Shown here: in pieces, positions 35,425 to 43,904 of the stretch
How positions within the stretch are numbered: position 1 is the first letter of the stretch
Layout of the letters: each line of letters begins with the position of its first letter
Origin: Paenibacillus silvestris
GTDB lineage: Bacteria > Bacillota > Bacilli > Paenibacillales > NBRC-103111
Direction: 5' to 3'
Assembly (NCBI RefSeq): GCF_009882985.1
Contig: NZ_WTUZ01000015.1
Span: 252,257-316,256 of the forward strand
Length of the DNA stretch: 64,000 nt
The notes under the pieces: model-generated
Told to the model about the DNA's origin: nothing
Seen by the model: only the letters and a program-made list of their open reading frames with translations
The model's database searches: none
Made by a program: the position numbers and the translations under genes

Positions 35425-36681
35425 ATGGTTGTTTCCGGAAAAGTAGGTTTGGAAGAAATTATTAGGGCCAATCATGTGCTCAGCAAGGTGATTGAACCAT
35501 CGCCCCTGCAACGCAATGAGCTGCTCTCTAACTTGTATGAATGTAACGTTTATTTGAAACGTGAAGATATGCAGATCGTTCGGTCTTTTAAAATTCGCGG
35601 GGCGTACAATGTGATCCAAAGCTTGACGCCGGAAGAACGCGAAGCGGGAGTCGTGTGCGCAAGCGCCGGCAATCATGCGCAAGGTGTAGCCTACTCTTGC
35701 AAGCAGTTAGGGATTGAAGGGAAAATCTTCATGCCGACGACAACACCAAGACAAAAAATTTCGCAGGTGAAGTTATTTGGCGGACCTTTTGTAGAAGTAA
35801 TTCTAACAGGGGATTCTTTCGATGATTCATCGAATCACGCCAAGGCTTACTGCGCCAAAGAGAACAAGGTGTTTATTCACCCCTTTGATGATATTCGCAC
35901 GATTGCGGGACAAGGGACTGTTGGTCTGGAGATCATGAATCAGATGTCCGATACGCCTGACTTTATCTTTGCAACCATCGGCGGCGGCGGTCTTGTAGCT
36001 GGTGTGGCGACTTATGTCGACAGCGTTTCTCCGCGTACTAAGATTATTGGTGTTGAACCAGAGGGTGCCGCCAGTATGCAGGAATCGCTCAAGCAGGGGA
36101 AAGTCGTAACCCTCAAGACGATTGAGAAGTTTGTCGACGGCGCAGCTGTGAAGCAGGTAGGCGAGCTTACTTTTGATATTTGCAAAGAAAAGCTGGATGA
36201 TATCGTGGTTATCCCTTCAGGCAAGGAATGTACGACGATTCTGGAGCTTTACAATAACAATGCTATCGTTATCGAGCCTGCAGGCGCTCTTCCAGTTGCG
36301 GCACTTGATGCGTATCGGGATCAAATTCGCGGCAAAAACGTAGTTTGCATCATCAGCGGTGGTAATAATGACATCGACCGGATGCAGCAAATCAAGGAAA
36401 GATCGCTCGTGTACGAGGGATTGAAGCACTACTTTATCCTTAATTTCCCTCAGCGCGCAGGCGCTTTACGGGAATTTTTGGAGGAAGTGCTGGGGCCGAC
36501 GGACGATATTACCCGCTTTGAGTATACGAAAAAGAATAATCGGGATGATGCTCCAGCACTAGTTGGCATCGAGTTGAAGAATAAGGATGATTATGAAGGT
36601 CTTATTGAGCGCTTGTCCAGTAAGGACTATGGATACATTGAAATTAATAAAGATCCCAAACTTTTTAATTTGCTAATTTAA
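35425..36681 (+). CDS. ilvA: Threonine ammonia-lyase, biosynthetic
   Basis: Converts threonine to 2-oxobutanoate and ammonia, the committed step to isoleucine, using PLP. 418 residues, similar to B. subtilis IlvA. The PLP lysine lies in SFKIRGAYN (about residue 59), the phosphate-binding loop is GGGGLVAG, and the cofactor-ring serine region is CIISGGNNDI. The C-terminal 85 residues (YFILNFPQRAGALREFLEEVL split as YFILNFPQRAGALREF and LEEVLG) form the single ACT-like regulatory domain of the short Firmicutes form, associated with isoleucine feedback. I see no T-box or other leader in the 140 bp upstream. Confidence 0.93.
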   Translation: MVVSGKVGLEEIIRANHVLSKVIEPSPLQRNELLSNLYECNVYLKREDMQIVRSFKIRGAYNVIQSLTPEEREAGVVCASAGNHAQGVAYSCKQLGIEGKIFMPTTTPRQKISQVKLFGGPFVEVILTGDSFDDSSNHAKAYCAKENKVFIHPFDDIRTIAGQGTVGLEIMNQMSDTPDFIFATIGGGGLVAGVATYVDSVSPRTKIIGVEPEGAASMQESLKQGKVVTLKTIEKFVDGAAVKQVGELTFDICKEKLDDIVVIPSGKECTTILELYNNNAIVIEPAGALPVAALDAYRDQIRGKNVVCIISGGNNDIDRMQQIKERSLVYEGLKHYFILNFPQRAGALREFLEEVLGPTDDITRFEYTKKNNRDDAPALVGIELKNKDDYEGLIERLSSKDYGYIEINKDPKLFNLLI

Positions 36682-36744
36682 GTAAAAATAGCCAGAGTAG
36701 AAACAATTGTGATATAGTTAATTAGTCCTGCTTTTTCTATTAAT

Positions 36745-36863
36745 ACCTGAATATCGTAAAAGGCAAACTTACCGAAAGGTAAGGACGCAAAGCTCCGGGT
36801 CTTAGGTTGCACCCGCAACGATGACGGCTGGGCTGCCGACAGGAGCAATTTACCGATACAGGT
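36745..36863 (+). promoter_or_regulatory. Cyclic di-GMP-I (GEMM-I) riboswitch aptamer
   Basis: The diagnostic elements are present in order: AGGCAAACTTACCGAAAGGT (GGCAAAC plus a GAAA-tetraloop hairpin), GGACGCAAAGCTCCGGGTCT, and the second hairpin GGTTGCACCCGCAACGATG... followed by ACGGCTGGGCTGCCGA. The ends pair: ACCTG (36745-36749) with CAGGT (36859-36863), and TATCG/CGATA plus TAAA/TTTA inside. A terminator stem starts nine bases later, so this is a transcription-control riboswitch. Confidence 0.92.
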
Positions 36864-36871
36864 ACGCCTAC

Positions 36872-36899
36872 GGCTATTCCCAATGGAATAGCCTTTTTT
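36872..36899 (+). terminator. Expression-platform terminator of the c-di-GMP riboswitch
   Basis: GGCTATTCC pairs perfectly with GGAATAGCC across a four-base loop and is followed by six T residues. It ends 27 bp before the start of the GGDEF-EAL gene. Whether ligand promotes or prevents termination is not decided by the sequence alone. Confidence 0.9.
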
Positions 36900-36926
36900 G
36901 ATGACCGGAATGGAGGTTCCCCCCGA

Positions 36927-38456
36927 ATGAGAAGCCTTTTTACAAAGTGGATTCAACAGACGAAAGCGCAGGAACTCCGCTATTTGGGCATACTGGGTTT
37001 CTTTCTGCTGACGGCCAATCTGCTTGCTGCTGCTTCTTTTACATTTACCCCGAAGATTATTGTGTACGTTCTCATTCAAGCGCTCATTTGCTTCTTTTTT
37101 GCCATCTGTATCCGTCACCTGCGGCTTAACGGAATCGAGCAAGAGGAGAAGAGCAAGCAGCTAGCTTATCTAGCGTACCATGATACATTAACGGGATTGC
37201 CGAATCGACGGCTGTTCGAGGACCGCTTGAAACGTGTGCTCCTTCATGCTCAGCGCTATGACCAGCTTGCAGCTGTTGTATTCCTCGATATGGACAGATT
37301 CAAGGAGGTTAACGATGTATTTGGCCATGCCTCTGGCGATCAGCTCATTCGTTTGGCTGGTGAGAGGCTGCTAGGTTGTTTGCGTGGATCGGATACTGTG
37401 TACCGGCAGGGCGGCGATGAGTTTATTATTTTGCTTGAATCTTTTACCAAGCCTGAGGACGTCAGAGTAGTGGCTACACGCATTCAAAATGTGCTCGATG
37501 AACCCTTTATCCTGGATGGAAAAACAGTTACGATAACCGCTAGCATGGGGATTGCGTTGTATCCGTTAGATGGCACTCGACCTGAGCAGCTTCTTCAGCG
37601 TGCGGATGAAGCGATGTACGAGGCCAAAAACCTTGAGAATAATCGCTTTCAATTCTATGCGTCGGACATTGATACAATGGTGAAGAGCAAAGCTCACATG
37701 GAGAACGAACTCCAATTGGCTTTAGAGCAGGAGCAATTCGAATTACGGTATCAGCCGCAATATGAAATTGCAGGCCGTAAGCTCATTGGCACCGAGGTCA
37801 GCCTTCACTGGGAGAAGGGGAGTAAGCAGCTGCGCAAGCTCATGGATTGGCACAAAGCTGCGGATGAATTGGGATTCATGGTGCCTATCGGTAAATGGGC
37901 ATTTCTAACCGCATGCAAGCAGATGAAAGTCTGGCAGGAAGCCGGCCAAGAGCCTCTTAGAATGACGTTCACGATTAAATCTTCACAGTTCAAAGATGAT
38001 CATTTCATTGCCTATATAGCTGATGTGCTGCAAGAAACGGGGATTGATCCCTGTCTGGTCGAGCTAGACCTTACGGAGAGCATCACGTCGTCGAACGTGC
38101 AAGAAGCGAGCAAGAAGCTGACGATGTTGAAAAAGATTGGCGTACGCATTGCCATGGATGACTTGTGTACAGGACTATTTACACGTAGCGGATTAGAAGG
38201 TATGCCGCTTGATAGCGTGAAACTCGACAGCACGCTGATCAGAGATCTTGTCGATGATGACGAAAATCAACTGCTTGCTGCTGCTATCGTACGGATGGCT
38301 AACCGATTAGGGTTGAATTTAATAGCGAAAGGTGTCGAAACGGAAGAACAGTTCGAGTACCTGAAATTTCTGCAATGTACGGAGGTGCAAGGAAAACTGT
38401 TCAGTAGTCCGCTATCCCCTGCTCAATTCCTGACATTGATGACCGAAAAAAATTAA
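36927..38456 (+). CDS. Membrane GGDEF-EAL protein with intact GGDEF and degenerate EAL
   Basis: 509 residues: two membrane helices (about 17-65), GGDEF domain (about 75-235) and EAL domain (about 250-505). The GGDEF active site reads RQGGDEF, intact, so diguanylate cyclase activity is likely. The EAL domain is eroded: the signature is TEVSLHW instead of EALLRW, the lobe-forming DDFGTG is DDLCTG, and AEGVET is AKGVET, which removes metal-binding or catalytic residues. It probably no longer hydrolyses c-di-GMP and may bind it. Transcription passes through a c-di-GMP-I riboswitch, so the enzyme is controlled by its own product. GGAGG lies 11 bases before the ATG. Confidence 0.9.
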   Translation: MRSLFTKWIQQTKAQELRYLGILGFFLLTANLLAAASFTFTPKIIVYVLIQALICFFFAICIRHLRLNGIEQEEKSKQLAYLAYHDTLTGLPNRRLFEDRLKRVLLHAQRYDQLAAVVFLDMDRFKEVNDVFGHASGDQLIRLAGERLLGCLRGSDTVYRQGGDEFIILLESFTKPEDVRVVATRIQNVLDEPFILDGKTVTITASMGIALYPLDGTRPEQLLQRADEAMYEAKNLENNRFQFYASDIDTMVKSKAHMENELQLALEQEQFELRYQPQYEIAGRKLIGTEVSLHWEKGSKQLRKLMDWHKAADELGFMVPIGKWAFLTACKQMKVWQEAGQEPLRMTFTIKSSQFKDDHFIAYIADVLQETGIDPCLVELDLTESITSSNVQEASKKLTMLKKIGVRIAMDDLCTGLFTRSGLEGMPLDSVKLDSTLIRDLVDDDENQLLAAAIVRMANRLGLNLIAKGVETEEQFEYLKFLQCTEVQGKLFSSPLSPAQFLTLMTEKN

Positions 38457-38719
38457 AAATAGGTCATCTAGATTTTATTGACCGGCGGTAGTATAATAAA
38501 TAATTGGGGCTTAAAACCTATATTGTGGGGCTTTACAAAAAGACCATGTCAACTTGGTTAACATCACGAATTATGCTCATTTACTGCGTGGATTGCTTTT
38601 CACTTATGTTTTGAAGTGATACACTCGGTCTATGATCAGACATACATAAATTAACTAAATTTGGTCAACCTAGAATGTGGGATTTAAGGTACAATTTTAA
38701 ATTTATTTTGGGGGTAAAG

Positions 38720-39793
38720 ATGATGAAAAAAGTATTCACAACAGCGTTAATGGCTGTCACTGTTTCCGCGGTTGCTTTGACAGGTTGCGGTGCCAAAAAA
38801 GAAGAAACAAAACCAGCCGCTTCCGCGTCTCCAGCTGCAAGTGCAGCAGCATCTGCAGCACCAAGCAATAACAGTGGTAAAGATGTTAAAATCGGCATGG
38901 TTACAGACATTGGCGGCGTAAATGATAAATCCTTTAACCAAAGTGCATGGGAAGGCTTGCAACAACTGAAAAAGTCTACTGGCGCAAACGTTAAGAACTT
39001 GGAAAGTAAAAGCGATGCAGACTACACGCCTAACTTGAACCAATTCGTAAAAGACGGTTATAACCTGACTTGGGGTATTGGTTTCTTGATGGGTGACGCG
39101 CTTAAAACAGTTGCTACTCAAAACCCAAATGCTAAACTTGCGATCATTGATAACGTTGTAGAAGCTCCAAACGTAGAATCCGTAACATTCTCCGAACAAG
39201 AAGGTTCCTACCTTGTAGGCGTGGTTGCAGGTCTTACGACAAAATCCAACAAAATCGGTTTCGTTGGCGGTATCGACATCCCGGTTATCAAGCGCTTTGA
39301 AGCTGGTTTCGTAGCTGGTGTGAAAGCAGTTAACCCTAATGCAAAAATTCAAATCAACTATACAGGCGCATTTGATAAGCCTGACCTTGGTAAAGCGGCA
39401 GCAGCAACAATCTACAACGATGGCGCAGACATCATTTTCCACGCAGCTGGTTCCACAGGTAACGGTGTATTCAACGAAGCGAAAGATCGTGCGAAAAACG
39501 GTAAAAAAGTATGGGTTATCGGTGTAGATAAAGACCAATCCCTTGAGTTCGGTGATGAAGTGACACTGACTTCCATGTTGAAGCGTGTTGACAACGCGGT
39601 TGCTCGTGTATCCAAAGACGTTATCGACAACAAATTCCAAGGTGGTAAAGTCGTTACACTGGGTCTGAAAGATGATGGCGTAGGTCTTCCAGAAACATCC
39701 AAGAAAAACGTAACAGCTGATATCTTGAAAAAAGTTGACGAGTACAAAGCAAAAATCATCAGCGGCGAAATCAAAGTCCCAGAAAAACCATAA
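38720..39793 (+). CDS. BMP-family nucleoside-binding lipoprotein
   Basis: Substrate-binding lipoprotein of 357 residues for the ABC importer encoded downstream. Lipobox LTGC at about residues 17-20, then an Ala/Ser-rich linker. The Bmp/PnrA core has IGMVTDIGGVNDKSFNQSAWEG in two parts (IGMVTDIGGVND, KSFNQSAWEG), GFLMGDAL, FVGGIDIPVI, and HAAGSTGNGVFNEA, as in PnrA and NupN, which bind purine nucleosides. The start at 38720 follows TTGGGGGT. The 260 bp upstream hold no purine riboswitch or other element that I recognise. Codon use is noticeably biased to frequent codons, suggesting high expression. Confidence 0.9.
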   Translation: MMKKVFTTALMAVTVSAVALTGCGAKKEETKPAASASPAASAAASAAPSNNSGKDVKIGMVTDIGGVNDKSFNQSAWEGLQQLKKSTGANVKNLESKSDADYTPNLNQFVKDGYNLTWGIGFLMGDALKTVATQNPNAKLAIIDNVVEAPNVESVTFSEQEGSYLVGVVAGLTTKSNKIGFVGGIDIPVIKRFEAGFVAGVKAVNPNAKIQINYTGAFDKPDLGKAAAATIYNDGADIIFHAAGSTGNGVFNEAKDRAKNGKKVWVIGVDKDQSLEFGDEVTLTSMLKRVDNAVARVSKDVIDNKFQGGKVVTLGLKDDGVGLPETSKKNVTADILKKVDEYKAKIISGEIKVPEKP

Positions 39794-39845
39794 TACATGT
39801 ATAATAGGCTTAGCAGCTAGGAACGATAGGTAATCTTGTGTTCAA

Positions 39846-39875
39846 ACAAGGCTAGTTATAATAACTAGCCTTGTT
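39846..39875 (+). terminator. Hairpin between binding-protein and ATPase genes
   Basis: ACAAGGCTAGTTA pairs with TAACTAGCCTTGT nearly to closure, followed by TTCTTAGTTTT. Like the hairpin in the sugar importer at 6963-6987, it likely lets the receptor be made in excess over the membrane subunits. Confidence 0.75.
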
Positions 39876-39920
39876 CTTAGTTTTGAGGTATTTAAAAAAA
39901 TTGATCCTTAGGGTGATCTG

Positions 39921-41462
39921 ATGAGTGAAGTAGTCCCTGTTGTTGAGCTTAACAACATTACGAAGAGGTTTCCAGGCATTGTGGCGAATGATGCAATCAG
40001 CTTGAAGCTGATGAAGGGCGAAATCCATGCCCTGCTGGGCGAAAATGGTGCGGGTAAATCCACACTGATGAATATTTTGTTCGGATTGTATCAGCCGGAC
40101 GAGGGTTTTATTAAAGTGCAAGGCAGCGAGGTTTTTATTGATAGCCCGAATCGGGCGATTGAGCTGGGCATCGGGATGGTGCATCAGCATTTTAAACTTG
40201 TACAGCCGTTTACGGTAACTGAGAATATTATTTTGGGCATGGAGCCTAAAAAAGGTCTGAATGTCGATATTAAAACAGCGCAAGACAAAGTGCGCAAGCT
40301 ATCTGAGCAATATGGGCTTCGCGTTGATCCAAAAGCAAGAATTGAAGATATTTCCGTCGGCATGCAGCAACGCGTTGAAATATTGAAAACGCTATATCGC
40401 GGCGCCGATATTCTCATTTTTGACGAACCAACAGCTGTACTAACGCCGCAAGAAATCAGTGAATTGATGGTCATCATGCGCAATCTTGTGAAAGAGGGCA
40501 AGTCCATCATTCTCATTACACATAAGCTGAAAGAAATTATGGAGATTGCGGATACCGTAACGATTATTCGCCGCGGGAAAGTGATCGGTTCCATTGCAAG
40601 CAAGGACGCGAATCCGCAAATTTTGGCGGAGAAAATGGTCGGGCGCGATGTCTCCTTTAAAGTGGAGAAGAAAGAAGTGAAGCTTGGGGAACCTGTTCTC
40701 CAAGTTAAGAACTTGGTTGTTCGCAATCAACAAGGTCTTGCTGCATTGAAAGAAATCAATTTCGAAGTGAAAGCCGGAGAAATTCTGGGTATTGCCGGCG
40801 TTGATGGCAACGGACAGAGTGAGTTGATCGAGGCATTAACGGGGCTGCGATCTATTGATAGCGGACAGGTTCTGCTAACAGGAAGCGACATCACGAACCA
40901 TACACCGAGAGAGATCTCGGAGGCAGGCTTGTCGCACATTCCGGAGGACAGGCACAAGCATGGCCTCGTGCTCGATTTCTCCATGAGTGAGAACATGGTG
41001 CTGGAGACGTATTTCCATCCTGCCTATAACAAAGCAGGCTTTCTCAATTACGAAGCGATTGATCGCCATGCGGAAGCGCTGATTAAGCAGTTCGACGTAA
41101 GGACGCCAAGCATTTACAATAAGGCCCGTTCTTTGTCGGGAGGAAACCAACAAAAAGCAATTATTGCCAGGGAAATACACAAGAATCCAAATCTGTTAAT
41201 TGCCGCCCAACCAACGCGTGGGTTGGATGTAGGAGCGATTGAATTCGTACATCGCCAACTGATCGAGCAGCGGAACAAAGGCAAAGCCGTTTTGCTGATT
41301 TCTTTTGAGCTGGATGAAATTATGAACGTATCGGACCGCATTGCCGTTATCTACGAAGGACAGATTGTGGGAGAAGTGCTGCCGCAAGAGACGAATGATC
41401 AAGAGATCGGACTTCTGATGGCTGGCAGTAAACGCACAGGGAAAGGAGCTGCTCATGAATAA
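39921..41462 (+). CDS. Nucleoside ABC importer ATPase, two ATPase domains
   Basis: 513 residues with tandem ABC domains, the arrangement of sugar/nucleoside CUT2-like ATPases (NupO, RbsA). First domain: Walker A GENGAGKS, Walker B ILIFDEPTAVL. Second domain: a variant Walker A GVDGNGQS and signature LSGGNQQK, Walker B LLIAAQPTRGLD, where the glutamate is replaced by glutamine, as usual in the second domain of this family. It shares an 8-bp overlap with the following permease gene. Energises uptake of purine nucleosides by the two permeases (family inference). Confidence 0.92.
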   Translation: MSEVVPVVELNNITKRFPGIVANDAISLKLMKGEIHALLGENGAGKSTLMNILFGLYQPDEGFIKVQGSEVFIDSPNRAIELGIGMVHQHFKLVQPFTVTENIILGMEPKKGLNVDIKTAQDKVRKLSEQYGLRVDPKARIEDISVGMQQRVEILKTLYRGADILIFDEPTAVLTPQEISELMVIMRNLVKEGKSIILITHKLKEIMEIADTVTIIRRGKVIGSIASKDANPQILAEKMVGRDVSFKVEKKEVKLGEPVLQVKNLVVRNQQGLAALKEINFEVKAGEILGIAGVDGNGQSELIEALTGLRSIDSGQVLLTGSDITNHTPREISEAGLSHIPEDRHKHGLVLDFSMSENMVLETYFHPAYNKAGFLNYEAIDRHAEALIKQFDVRTPSIYNKARSLSGGNQQKAIIAREIHKNPNLLIAAQPTRGLDVGAIEFVHRQLIEQRNKGKAVLLISFELDEIMNVSDRIAVIYEGQIVGEVLPQETNDQEIGLLMAGSKRTGKGAAHE

Positions 41463-42534
41463 GGTTGCTCGTATTTTTACAAGTGAATCAGCGGTGAATC
41501 CCATCGTGGCGATTGTGCTCGGGCTCTTATTCGGAGCGCTCGTCATGCTCGCAGGCGGCTATAATCCGATTGCTGCTTATGGGGCATTATTTTCCCGGGT
41601 TTTCGGAAATTCGTATGATATTGGGGAATCGATCCGTGCGATTACGCCTCTGATTTTGACGGGATTATCCGTTGCATTTGCATTCCGGACAGGCCTTTTT
41701 AACATCGGGGCTGAAGGGCAGTTCGTCATGGGGATGACGGGGGCTACTTTTATCGGTGTGAAAGTGACAGGTCTTCCATGGATTATTCATGCACCTTTGG
41801 CTGTTATCGTCGGGGCGCTTATTGGTGGGCTATGGGGAGCTATCGCAGGCTATTTGAAAGCAAAACGTGGTGTTAACGAAGTTATCACAACGATCATGCT
41901 CAACTGGATTGCGTTATTCCTGTCGAACTATATCGTAAATACGTTCCTATTGGAGCCGAAGCAGCAACGTTCTTATATGATTCAGGACTCAGCTTCGCTT
42001 AGTATCACTTGGTTGTCGGACCTAATGAACCATGCCAGGATTCACTGGGGGACGGTCATTGCGATCCTCGCGGCGGTCATTTTCTATGTCATTCTTTGGA
42101 AAACAAGACAAGGCTACGAGCTGCGTGCCGTTGGCCATAATATTGATGCTGCGAAGTATGCGGGCATGAATGTGAATCGTAACATTATTAAAGCGATGTT
42201 TATTTCGGGTGTTTTTGCCGGTCTAGGCGGCGTATTTGAAATTCTGGGTGTGTTCCACTATCAGGTTGTTGCGGCAGGTACGCCGGGCTACGGATTTGAT
42301 GGGATTGCGGTATCCTTGCTAGGCGCTAACAATCCGATCGGGATTGTCCTTGGAGCCGCGCTATTCGGCGGACTATCTTACGGGTCAGCGGGAATGAGCT
42401 TCGGGGCCGATGTGCCGCCGGAAATTATCCGCATCGTTATTGGCTCCGTGATTTTCTTCGTGGCCACACAAGGTATCGTCAAATGGGTGCTCATCCCGTT
42501 CTATAGCAAACGCAAGAAAGAGAGGGCGTCGTAA
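41455..42534 (+). CDS. Nucleoside ABC importer permease, NupP-like
   Basis: 359 residues, about ten membrane helices, BPD_transp_2 family. Typical segments are FNIGAEGQFVMGMTGA, GAIAGYLKAKRGVNEVITTI (two adjoining parts) and the GHNIDAAKYAGMN coupling region. The start overlaps the ATPase gene by 8 bp. RBS GGAAAGGAG lies inside the ATPase gene. Forms the membrane channel together with the next gene product. Confidence 0.92.
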   Translation: MNKVARIFTSESAVNPIVAIVLGLLFGALVMLAGGYNPIAAYGALFSRVFGNSYDIGESIRAITPLILTGLSVAFAFRTGLFNIGAEGQFVMGMTGATFIGVKVTGLPWIIHAPLAVIVGALIGGLWGAIAGYLKAKRGVNEVITTIMLNWIALFLSNYIVNTFLLEPKQQRSYMIQDSASLSITWLSDLMNHARIHWGTVIAILAAVIFYVILWKTRQGYELRAVGHNIDAAKYAGMNVNRNIIKAMFISGVFAGLGGVFEILGVFHYQVVAAGTPGYGFDGIAVSLLGANNPIGIVLGAALFGGLSYGSAGMSFGADVPPEIIRIVIGSVIFFVATQGIVKWVLIPFYSKRKKERAS

Positions 42535-42535
42535 C

Positions 42536-43519
42536 ATGGACCTGCTCACAATGCTCAACGCGTTTTTCACGAAATTCAGTGAACTAATTAACACAACGCT
42601 CGTGTACTCGACGGCGCTTATCTTCGGAGCTCTAGCTGGTATTTACTCGGAACGTTCCGGTGTGGTCAATATCGGGATTGAGGGACTTATGGTCTCTGGA
42701 GCCTTCGCTTCTGCGGTTGGCGCTTATTATGCGGAAGAGGCGAACATGGGAGTTTGGTCTCCGTGGATCGGCTTACTAACGGCTATGGTGTTTGCCATGA
42801 TTTTTGCGCTTATACATGCGGTAGCGACAATTACCTTTAAAGCGAATCAGGTCATCAGCGGTGTCGTTATTAACTTCTTGGCTGCTGGCGTGACGTTGTT
42901 TCTGGTAAAAGTACTATTCAATGGCGCTGGGCAAACGGAAACGTTAAACGATGTATTTTCCAAATGGGAGTTTCCGCTGTTGTCGAAAATTCCGTATATC
43001 GGATATGCGATATTTACCGCTTATCCGACTACCTATATTGCTCTAATTCTCGTTGCTGTTACGTACTATGTTTTGTTCAAAACACCATTCGGTCTGCGCC
43101 TTCGCTCCGTTGGTGAGCATCCGAGTGCTGCGGATACCGTTGGAATCAAGGTGAAACGGGTTCGTTACATCGCTGTTCTGATTAGCGGTTTGCTTGGCGG
43201 TCTTGGCGGCGCGACGATCACGTTGACGACAACAAGTGCCTTCTCGCATAACACGATTTCCGGCCAAGGCTTCATCGCTATGGCTGCGATGATCTTCGGC
43301 AAGTGGCATCCGTTTGGCGCACTGGGCGCTGCCGTGTTCTTCGGTATGGCGCAGGCGCTGAACAACTTCATGCGATTGTTTGATTTCTCCAAGAACATCC
43401 CGCAGGAGTTCCTGTACATGCTGCCTTATGTGTTAACGATCTTAGTACTGGCAGGCGCAGTGGGCCGGGCGAAAGCGCCATCGGCTCTTGGTGAGCCATA
43501 CGATCCGGGCAAACGATAA
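42536..43519 (+). CDS. Nucleoside ABC importer permease, NupQ-like
   Basis: 327 residues, about eight to ten membrane helices, BPD_transp_2 family. Landmarks are SERSGVVNIGIEGLM near the N-terminus, NQVISGVVINFLAAG, and the coupling segment GEHPSAADTVGIKVKR. It begins one base after the stop of its partner permease, and a strong terminator follows it, closing the four-gene importer operon. Confidence 0.92.
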   Translation: MDLLTMLNAFFTKFSELINTTLVYSTALIFGALAGIYSERSGVVNIGIEGLMVSGAFASAVGAYYAEEANMGVWSPWIGLLTAMVFAMIFALIHAVATITFKANQVISGVVINFLAAGVTLFLVKVLFNGAGQTETLNDVFSKWEFPLLSKIPYIGYAIFTAYPTTYIALILVAVTYYVLFKTPFGLRLRSVGEHPSAADTVGIKVKRVRYIAVLISGLLGGLGGATITLTTTSAFSHNTISGQGFIAMAAMIFGKWHPFGALGAAVFFGMAQALNNFMRLFDFSKNIPQEFLYMLPYVLTILVLAGAVGRAKAPSALGEPYDPGKR

Positions 43520-43531
43520 GAACTAGGAAGT

Positions 43532-43600
43532 ACACCCCTTAGAATAGACATTGGACATCCCCTTTGGGTTGATCCGATTGAATTCTAAGGGGTGTTTTTT
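43532..43600 (+). terminator. Terminator of the nucleoside importer operon
   Basis: ACACCCCTTAGAAT pairs perfectly with ATTCTAAGGGGTGT across a long internal segment, followed by TTTTTT. Confidence 0.88.
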
Positions 43601-43608
43601 GTGTGTGG

Positions 43609-43734
43609 GGAACTATAGGGCCTTATTTCGGGGGATTAGGCAGATTTGAGGGGTCAAGCGGAACTACAGGGCCTTATTCGCGCTCGAATGGTGTTTGATA
43701 GCAGCAAATCAGCTGAATAGGGGACCGTAGTTCC
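43609..43734. repeat. Four-arm element, family B, copy 3 (fourth arm lost)
   Basis: Direct arms start at 43609 (GGAACTATAGGGCCTTATTT) and 43660 (GGAACTACAGGGCCTTATTC), 51 bp apart; one inverted arm ends in AGTTCC at 43734, giving the standard 75-bp inner span. The place of the fourth arm, near 43785, is occupied by a low-complexity tract. Confidence 0.82.
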
Positions 43735-43739
43735 CTTTC

Positions 43740-43895
43740 GCTGAGCAGGGGGGAAGCGGTAGCGATAGAAGTGGGAGTAGGAGTAGGAGTAGTAGTAGCG
43801 GTAGCAATAGCGGGAGGAGCAGCAGGGGGAGTAACGGTAGCAATCGGAGTAGGACAGGAGTAGTAATAGTGGAGGAGTGGCAGCAGCAGTTATAG
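43740..43895. repeat. Low-complexity GTAGNAG-type tract
   Basis: Imperfect trinucleotide and hexanucleotide units (GGAGTA, GTAGCG, GGTAGCAAT, GGAGCAGCA) with strong purine bias on the plus strand fill the gap between the truncated family B element and the AraC gene. Confidence 0.75.
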
Positions 43896-43904
43896 GGAAT
43901 CAGC

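Noticed and set aside
38457..38719. Purine riboswitch upstream of the nucleoside importer
   Set aside because: I looked for the conserved three-way-junction core and did not find it, nor a terminator or antiterminator pair.
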